The notes under the pieces are model-generated. The model worked only from the letters and a program-made list of their open reading frames with translations. It did no database searches and was not told the DNA's origin. Shown piece after piece: positions 57,085 to 64,000 of a stretch of DNA of 64,000 nt. Origin of the DNA: Flavisphingomonas formosensis (GTDB lineage Bacteria; Pseudomonadota; Alphaproteobacteria; Sphingomonadales; Sphingomonadaceae); contig NZ_WRPK01000002.1 in NCBI RefSeq assembly GCF_009755815.1, positions 1-64,000 on the forward strand. Reading direction: 5' to 3'. How positions within the stretch are numbered: position 1 is the stretch's first letter; each line of letters begins with the position of its first letter. The translations under genes were made by a program, and so were the position numbers.

Positions 57085-57213
57085 TCAGCGCGTGATCAGG
57101 AAGATGACAAGGATGGTCACGAGCGCGGTGAGCACCGTGCCGACCTTGAGCAGCGAGATGAAGCCGTCGTAGGTCTGCTCATGCGCCTTGAAGTCGCCCG
57201 CGCTGTCCGCCAT
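57085..57213 (-). CDS. aa3-type cytochrome c oxidase subunit IV
   Basis: The 42-residue protein starts MADSAGDFKAHEQTYDGFI and continues with a single membrane helix (LLKVGTVLTALVTILVIFLI). The 'HEQTYDGFI' motif is the hallmark of the bacterial aa3-type subunit IV family, a small membrane subunit of unclear role. The ATG at 57213 is followed by pntAA after 11 bases on the same strand. The oxidase itself is not in the window. Confidence 0.92.
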   Translation of the reverse strand: MADSAGDFKAHEQTYDGFISLLKVGTVLTALVTILVIFLITR

Positions 57214-57402
57214 TTCATATCCCCTGATCTGCTGGTCCTTCGGCGGCGGTCTCTATCCGCTGTGCAGCGCCGCCTCAAGCCCCCGAACATTTTGACGTGG
57301 CCATGGCGAATTTTGACCGGAAGCGGCTCGAACGCCACTCTCTTAAGAACGCCTTTACCTAAGCGCCGCTATAGCGTTCCGGGCTGAGACGATGGGGACG
57401 AA

Positions 57403-58824
57403 ATGGCGCGAGAGACACCGCGAGCTCTGCTGCTGATCGACGACGAACCGGCGCAGACGCGCCTAATCGGCGCGATCGCCGCGCGCGTCGGCTGGCGCAT
57501 GCACGCCGTCGCGGATCGCGATGCGGCCCGGCAATTGCTGAAAGCCGAGAAGATCGATGCCGTCCTGATCGATTCATGGGTGCCCGGATCCGACGACGGT
57601 GCACTCGTCGTCGCGATCCGCGAATCGTACCCCGACCTGCCCGTTCTGATCCTCACGGCCCAGACTTCTGTCGACGTCGCGATCGCCGCGATGCGCGCGG
57701 GTGCGAACGACTATCTGGTGAAGCCGATCACTGCCGACCGCCTGATTGCCGCGCTCAGCGCGGTCTCGGCGCGGGAGGACGAAGGCGAATTGCGCCCGCT
57801 CAGCGAGAAGATCGGCCAGGTGCTGGGTTTCGAGGAGATCGTAGGCTCCGCCCCGGATTTCCGCGCCGCCTTGGCGATCGCAGCCAAGGCAGCGCGGGCG
57901 CGCGTGCCGGTGCTGATCGAGGGCGAACCTGGCGTCGGTAAGGAAGTGATCGCGCGCGCCATCCACGCCGCCTCGCCGCGCGGACGGCGCCAGATGGTGA
58001 CCGTCAATTGCGCCGCAATCGCTTCCAACCTCATCGAATCAGAATTGTTCGGCCATGAACGCGGCGCCTTTCCGGGCGCGTTCGAGCGACGCATCGGCCG
58101 TCTCGTCGCCGCGGACGGCGGCACGCTGTTCCTCGACGAAGTCGGCGCATTGCCGCCCGACACGCAGATACGGCTGCTCAATCTGATCCAGACCGGCGAA
58201 GTTCGTCCGATCGGCGGGCGCCACAGCCAGTTCGTCGACGTGCGCATCATCGCGGCCAACGACGCGCCGCTGGCCGACGCCATCGCGAGCGGTCAGATGC
58301 GCGAGGATCTCTTCTATCGGCTCGCGGTGGTGCAGCTCACCATTCCGCCGCTGCGTGCCCGTGCAGGCGATGTTCCGGCGCTCGCGCGGCACCTGCTCGC
58401 CCGTATCGCAGCCCAGCCCGGCATGCGGCGGCTGGGGATCAGCGACGACGCGCTAGCGCTGCTGATGGCCTATGACTGGCCGGGCAATGTCCGACAGCTC
58501 CAGAATGCATTGTTCCGTGCCGCCGTGCTGTGCGACGGCGAACTCCTGTCCGCGGACGATTTTCCGCACATCGCCGAGGCTGCGCAGACCCCGGCGGCGG
58601 CGCGCGGCATGGCGATGAACGGCCTGTTGGCCGCCGGATCGGGCATCACTCTCTTCGAAGCCAATGGCCATCTGCGCCCGCTCGAAGCGATCGAGGCGGA
58701 CGTCATCCGCCTCGCCATCGGCCATTATCGCGGCCGCATGACCGAGGTCGCGCGCCGTCTCGGCATCGGCCGGTCCACCCTCTATCGCCGGCTCGGTGAA
58801 CTCGGCATCGGCGACGCCGCCTGA
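57403..58824 (+). CDS. NtrC-family response regulator with altered GAFTGA loop
   Basis: The 473-residue protein has a receiver domain (about 8-120; Asp13, Asp14, phospho-acceptor Asp57, 'YLVKPIT' lysine near 107), an AAA+ sigma-54-interaction domain (about 145-375) and a Fis-type helix-turn-helix (about 430-470: 'MTEVARRLGIGRSTLYRRLGE'). Walker A is GEPGVGKE (173-181), Walker B 'TLFLDEVG'. The sigma-54 contact loop reads GAFPGA (221-226), where the conserved threonine is replaced by proline. It may therefore not activate sigma-54 promoters in the normal way. No histidine kinase is adjacent. ATG at 57403. Confidence 0.92.
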   Translation: MARETPRALLLIDDEPAQTRLIGAIAARVGWRMHAVADRDAARQLLKAEKIDAVLIDSWVPGSDDGALVVAIRESYPDLPVLILTAQTSVDVAIAAMRAGANDYLVKPITADRLIAALSAVSAREDEGELRPLSEKIGQVLGFEEIVGSAPDFRAALAIAAKAARARVPVLIEGEPGVGKEVIARAIHAASPRGRRQMVTVNCAAIASNLIESELFGHERGAFPGAFERRIGRLVAADGGTLFLDEVGALPPDTQIRLLNLIQTGEVRPIGGRHSQFVDVRIIAANDAPLADAIASGQMREDLFYRLAVVQLTIPPLRARAGDVPALARHLLARIAAQPGMRRLGISDDALALLMAYDWPGNVRQLQNALFRAAVLCDGELLSADDFPHIAEAAQTPAAARGMAMNGLLAAGSGITLFEANGHLRPLEAIEADVIRLAIGHYRGRMTEVARRLGIGRSTLYRRLGELGIGDAA

Positions 58825-58961
58825 TCGGCTTTCCGCAGAATTTTCCGGAAAATCGAATCGTTTTGACGATGAAGCCACTGCTTTGATCAATCTCTAGACA
58901 ATAAATTCGAACCATGCGTATTCGGTCGCCGCAAAATTTACGCATGCTCGCAGGAGGGATT

Positions 58962-59735
58962 ATGAGCAACGACTTTTCCGGCAAGACCGCCCTCGTCACC
59001 GGCGCGGCCTCCGGCATCGGCCTTGCCGTGGTGCGTCACCTCGCGGCCCATGGTGCCAGGCGGATCATCATGAGCGATCTCAATGCCGACGGCCTTGCCG
59101 CCGCTGCGGCGACGATCGGCGGGGCCAAGATCGACACGCTGGCCGGCGACGTCTCCGACGAGGCCTTTTGGGAGGCCGCCGCCCCGGCGCTGGAGGGGCT
59201 CGACATCGCCCATGCCAATGCGGGCGCCGGGGGAGCCAACGTGCCGCTCGCCGATTGCGATCTGGCGGCCTGGCGGCGGGTAATGGCGGTCAATCTCGAC
59301 GGCGCCTTCCTCACCATACGTTCGGCGATGCGCGCGATGAAGGCGAAAGGCACGGGCGGCGCCTGTCTGATCACCGCCTCTGCCGCGGGCGTGAAGCCCG
59401 AGCTCGGCTCGGCCGCCTATTCGGTGGCCAAGGCGGGCGTGATCCATCTCGCCAAATGCGCCGCGAAGGAAGGCGCGCCCGATCGCATCCGCGTCAACGC
59501 CTATGCGCCCGGCTGCGTCGAAACGCCGATCTGGGAGCAGCTGGACGCCTTCAAGGAACTGGAAGCGAAGATCGGCCGCGACGCGACCTTCGCCGAATTC
59601 GCGAAGACGATGGTGCCGCTGGGCCGCTTCGCCAAGCCCGAGGAAGTCGCCGCGCAGATGTGCTTCCTGCTGTCGGACGCGAGCAGCTATACCACCGGCA
59701 TGCTCCTGCTCAGCGACGGCGGCTATACGCTGTAG
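58962..59735 (+). CDS. short-chain dehydrogenase/reductase
   Basis: The 257-residue protein has the classical SDR fold: cofactor motif 'TGAASGIG' (about 12-19), 'NAGAGG' in place of NNAG, and catalytic Ser, Tyr and Lys in 'LITASAAGVK' and 'AAYSVAKAGVIHLAK'. 'DLNADG' after strand 2 suggests NAD(H). The substrate is unknown. The ATG at 58962 has GGAGG six bases upstream. It stands alone between the NtrC-like gene and convergent folP. Confidence 0.93.
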   Translation: MSNDFSGKTALVTGAASGIGLAVVRHLAAHGARRIIMSDLNADGLAAAAATIGGAKIDTLAGDVSDEAFWEAAAPALEGLDIAHANAGAGGANVPLADCDLAAWRRVMAVNLDGAFLTIRSAMRAMKAKGTGGACLITASAAGVKPELGSAAYSVAKAGVIHLAKCAAKEGAPDRIRVNAYAPGCVETPIWEQLDAFKELEAKIGRDATFAEFAKTMVPLGRFAKPEEVAAQMCFLLSDASSYTTGMLLLSDGGYTL

Positions 59736-59741
59736 GATGCG

Positions 59742-60818
59742 TCAGAGCGGGGTCAGTGCCTCGTCGCGCTGGCCCCGCCAGACGCGCAGCGCCTGCACCG
59801 TTTCATAGACGTCGTGCACGCGCAGCAGCTGTACGCCCTGCGCCGCGCCAGCGAGCGCGAGCGCGATGGATCCGCCGAGGCGCTTCTCGACCGGCGCCTC
59901 GCCTGACAGCGCGCCGACGATCCGCTTGCGGCTCGCGCCCAGCAGCACCGGGCAGCCGAGGCCGTGGAACAGCGAGAGGCCGTTGAGCAGCTGCAGATTG
60001 TGGCGCAGCGTCTTGCCGAAGCCGATGCCGGGATCGACGATCAGCCGCTCCCGCGCGATGCCCGCCGCCTCGGCAGCCGCGATGCGGTCCTCGATCCAGT
60101 CATAGACCTCGAGCAGCACGTCGCCGTAGCGCGGATCCTGCTGCATGGTCTGCGGATCGCCCTTGTAGTGCATCAGCGCGACCGGGCGGCCGGATCGCGC
60201 CGCGACGTCCATCGCGCGCGGATCGTAGGAAAGCGCCGAGACGTCGTTGATCAGCGTGGCGCCCGCGGCCACCGCCGCCTCCATCACCGCCGCCTTGCGC
60301 GTGTCGATCGACAGGGCGACGCCCGCCGCCGCCATCGCTCGGATCACCGGCACGACCCGCTCGACCTCGTCGCCCTCCCAGACCGTCGCCGCGCCGGGAC
60401 GGGTCGATTCGCCGCCGACATCGACGATCGCCGCGCCGTCCGCCGCCATCGCGACGCCCGCGCTCGCCGCCGCCGCGGGGTCGCCGACATGCTTGCCGCC
60501 GTCGGAAAAGCTGTCCGGCGTCAGGTTGAGGATGCCCATCACCTGCGGCTGATCCAGCCGCACCACCCGCTCGCCGAGCGTCAGCGCCGGCCGCGGCGCG
60601 ACGATCCGCCGCCATGCCGCCTCCGCATCAGGATCGCCGGCGATCGCGCGCTCGATCTCGGCGACCGGCACCATCTCGCTGCCGATCCGCCGCCCGCCAT
60701 CATCGGCGATAATCTCGACCGCGGAGAACCAGACCAGCCCGCCCGCCAGCCGCGCGACGCGGCCGTCCAGGCCGAACGGCGCGTCGACGAAGGCGGTGGG
60801 CCGAAGATAGCGTTTCAT
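59742..60818 (-). CDS. folP: dihydropteroate synthase
   Basis: The 358-residue protein makes dihydropteroate from p-aminobenzoate in folate synthesis. The TIM barrel (about 90-350) has 'VMGILNLTPDSFSDGG', 'IVDVGGESTRPGA', 'SIDTRKAAVMEAAVAAGATLI', 'IVDPGIGFGKT' and 'LLGASRKRIVG', all DHPS signatures. The N-terminal 85 residues are an extension seen in sphingomonads and other alphaproteobacteria. It lies 18 bases downstream of ccrM on the same strand, so it might be co-expressed. Confidence 0.97.
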   Translation of the reverse strand: MKRYLRPTAFVDAPFGLDGRVARLAGGLVWFSAVEIIADDGGRRIGSEMVPVAEIERAIAGDPDAEAAWRRIVAPRPALTLGERVVRLDQPQVMGILNLTPDSFSDGGKHVGDPAAAASAGVAMAADGAAIVDVGGESTRPGAATVWEGDEVERVVPVIRAMAAAGVALSIDTRKAAVMEAAVAAGATLINDVSALSYDPRAMDVAARSGRPVALMHYKGDPQTMQQDPRYGDVLLEVYDWIEDRIAAAEAAGIARERLIVDPGIGFGKTLRHNLQLLNGLSLFHGLGCPVLLGASRKRIVGALSGEAPVEKRLGGSIALALAGAAQGVQLLRVHDVYETVQALRVWRGQRDEALTPL

Positions 60819-60835
60819 TCGGCGCCCGGCCTGGC

Positions 60836-62224
<1,389 letters not shown>

Positions 62225-62287
62225 ATGATCCTTGCCGCCCTCCGCCGCGTTGCGATAGGCTGTTTCACCGGGAGCATCGCACGATCC

Positions 62288-62725
62288 ATGCGCAAACGGA
62301 GCCGGAGCCAGCGAATTGCCGTCCGCGTCGCACGCGCCGCGCCCTGGCTGCTCACCTTGTCGTCGCCGGCCGCCCTCGCCCTGCTCGCCTCGGCGACGGG
62401 CGCCCTTGCCGGGCTGGTCATCGTCGGCGACGTCGCCGCGCCACCGCCGCCGCGGCCGGGCTATCCGATCAACCCGGCCCACCGCACCCGCCTCGCCCAG
62501 CCGCTCGCCGAGACGCAGCCGGAGAAGCTACCCGCCCTCGCCTTGCCCCCGCCGCCCCGCGTTACCTGGATCGGCCCCACGAGCTTCCCGGGCGCGCAGC
62601 AGGCCGGCTTCCGCTGGACCCTGGAGGCGGGCCTGCGCGATGCCGCCCATTGCCCGAGCATCACCGCCGAATTCCACCAGGGCTGCATCGATGCGATCGC
62701 GGCGCGCCTGGCATCCGAGATCTGA
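62288..62725 (+). CDS. hypothetical protein with N-terminal membrane helix and Pro-rich segment
   Basis: The 145-residue protein has a basic start (MRKRSRSQRIAVRVARAAP), one hydrophobic helix (about 20-48), a Pro-rich linker 'VAAPPPPRPGYPINPAHR', and a C-terminal part with two cysteines ('DAAHCPSITAEFHQGCIDA') that may form a disulfide. It is probably anchored in the inner membrane with a periplasmic tail. The start is uncertain (ATG 62225 or 62288). Function unknown; it is divergent from ccrM. Confidence 0.55.
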   Translation: MRKRSRSQRIAVRVARAAPWLLTLSSPAALALLASATGALAGLVIVGDVAAPPPPRPGYPINPAHRTRLAQPLAETQPEKLPALALPPPPRVTWIGPTSFPGAQQAGFRWTLEAGLRDAAHCPSITAEFHQGCIDAIAARLASEI

Positions 62726-62797
62726 AATCGCGCCTTCTTCCGGACGCGTTTACGGAGATTTGGCTGAGGCAAGGCCGAGGCAAACGGCCCGCCTCCC

Positions 62798-64000
62798 TCA
62801 GAACGCCCCCTTGATCGTCAAACCATAGGTGCGCGGATCGGCAGGCTGGCCGACGATCAGGCCGGTATTGCCCGACTGGGTGGCCAGCACCTCGTAATAA
62901 TCCTTGTCCAGCGCGTTGCGGACCCAGCCGAACAGGTCCCATCCCGTACCGAAGCGAAAGCCCGCGCGCAGGTTGAGCAGAGCATAGCCGGCAATGTCGG
63001 TGTAGCGCGATCGCGACGGATTGGACGAGAAGGTGGAACGATAGCTGCCGTCCACGCCGAGATAGGCCTGCCCCTCCCGCCCGGCGATCGTCGCCGGCAA
63101 TGCATATTCGCCGCCGAACGAGGCGGACCAGCGCGAGACGCCGGGCAGCCGCTGGCCGGATATGTCGCACGAGGCCGGGCTGACCCCCGGCGTTCCCGGC
63201 GCGGACGGCACCGGCCCGCTGCTGCCACCGGAGAGTTCGGGCGGGCACGGCGCGTCGACGAAGCGGACATATTTCGCGTCGGTGAAGGCCCCGGAGGCGT
63301 AGAGGCTCAGCCGGTCCGTCGGCCGCGCCGAAAGATCGGCCTCCAGCCCGCGCGTGCGCACCTTGCCGGCATTGGCGAGATAGCCGCGCAGCACGCCGAG
63401 CTGCCCGTTGGTCACGGTCGCCTGATAGTCGCGCACGTCCGTCCAGAAGGCGGAAAGGTTGAACGACAGCCGACGGCCGAGCCACTGGCTTTTCAGCCCA
63501 ATCTCGAAATGGTCCACCTTCTCGGGCTTCACCGTGGCCGAGGCGAGGATCGGCTGGTTGTTGCCGTCGAGCGGCAGGCCGGAAAGATTGATCCCGCCCG
63601 ATTTGAAGCCGCGGCCATAGGTGGCGTAGCCCAGCACGTCCGGCGCGATATCGTAAGAGAGGGTGAAATCGCCCGAGACGTTCCAGGCGCTGAACCGCGG
63701 ATCATAGCTTTGCGGCGCCAGCACGCCGCGCTGTTCGGACGTGAGCACGGTCGATCCGCTGCCGGTCGTCACCGTGGCGACATAGGATCCCGACTTGCGG
63801 TCGTAATTGACGCGGAAGCCGGGCTGCAGGCGCAGCTGGTCGGTGACGCGCCAGCCGATCTGCCCGAAAGCGGCAAGGCTGCTGTTCTTCAGCCCGATCG
63901 CATTTTCCGAGCGCAGCCCGTCCAGCACCGCGGGATCCTGCGCCGACGCGCTCGCCGGGTTGAGCAACCAGCGGCTCGCCGCGCTGCCCTGTTCCTGCAC
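62798..64000 (-). CDS. TonB-dependent receptor, C-terminal fragment
   Basis: The last 400 codons of a large outer-membrane receptor are inside the window; the N-terminal signal, plug domain and TonB box lie beyond the right edge. The sequence is a beta-barrel with 'YATYGRGFKSGGINLSG', 'KPEKVDHFEIGLKSQWLGRRL' and the C-terminal 'DPRTYGLTIKGAF' ending in phenylalanine. It is close to the sphingomonad receptors for unknown carbon sources rather than siderophore receptors. Substrate unknown. Confidence 0.93.
   Translation of the reverse strand: MQEQGSAASRWLLNPASASAQDPAVLDGLRSENAIGLKNSSLAAFGQIGWRVTDQLRLQPGFRVNYDRKSGSYVATVTTGSGSTVLTSEQRGVLAPQSYDPRFSAWNVSGDFTLSYDIAPDVLGYATYGRGFKSGGINLSGLPLDGNNQPILASATVKPEKVDHFEIGLKSQWLGRRLSFNLSAFWTDVRDYQATVTNGQLGVLRGYLANAGKVRTRGLEADLSARPTDRLSLYASGAFTDAKYVRFVDAPCPPELSGGSSGPVPSAPGTPGVSPASCDISGQRLPGVSRWSASFGGEYALPATIAGREGQAYLGVDGSYRSTFSSNPSRSRYTDIAGYALLNLRAGFRFGTGWDLFGWVRNALDKDYYEVLATQSGNTGLIVGQPADPRTYGLTIKGAF

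Overview
The window is about two thirds G+C and reads as chromosomal DNA of an alphaproteobacterium, most likely a sphingomonad (Sphingomonadaceae, Sphingomonas-like). The indications are the protein types (CcrM-type GANTC methyltransferase with C-terminal extension, split glycine dehydrogenase, three-gene bc1 complex, 42-residue aa3-oxidase subunit IV, ThrB next to RnhA) and several families of palindromic intergenic repeats of the kind scattered through sphingomonad genomes. No plasmid, phage, insertion sequence or CRISPR locus was found. Placement is by reading only; no database search was run.

Layout. 1-136: start of dxs on the minus strand, cut by the window edge. 264-5958: a minus-strand catabolic cassette with an AraC-type regulator, two adjacent FAD-dependent 3-ketosteroid-dehydrogenase-like enzymes, a SnoaL-like protein and a glutathione transferase. 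6154-11006: glycine cleavage operon gcvT-gcvH-gcvPA-gcvPB behind a tandem glycine riboswitch. 11163-15026: lipoprotein, ispH, thrB-rnhA and a frameshifted LysE-type exporter. 15123-16217: FAD oxidase. 16277-24009: Cpa/Tad pilus genes cpaA, B, C, D, E, tadB, tadC and a helix-hairpin-helix membrane protein; the motor ATPase gene cpaF/tadA is absent from its usual place and no pilin is visible. 24010-24405: dense repeat block. 24406-30152: ppdK, glyS, glyQ. 30311-34594: a TraB/GumN protein, rplY, pth, a small protein, ychF and a MaoC hydratase. 34926-39051: apt, mtnP and the bc1 genes petC, petB, petA, probably one transcription unit (petA first). 39234-46812: trmL-hemF-GNAT, lipB, small exported proteins, a BI-1 family protein, ThpR, a low-molecular-weight phosphatase and sodC. 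46980-53296: UDP-sugar dehydrogenase, OmpA, a potassium channel and an ArnT/GT39-like membrane transferase. 53705-57213: Xre regulator, tRNA-Val, hemerythrin, small proteins, pntAA and oxidase subunit IV. 57403-64000: NtrC-like regulator, SDR, folP, ccrM, a small exported protein and the C-terminal part of a TonB-dependent receptor.

Most of the content is housekeeping. The points that stand out are a dense cluster of seven GANTC sites directly upstream of ccrM (possible self-control by methylation), the Tad locus without its ATPase, an NtrC-family regulator whose sigma-54 contact motif reads GAFPGA, the flavoenzyme pair that may form a steroid or sterol-like catabolic unit, and a solitary pntAA with no pntAB or pntB beside it.
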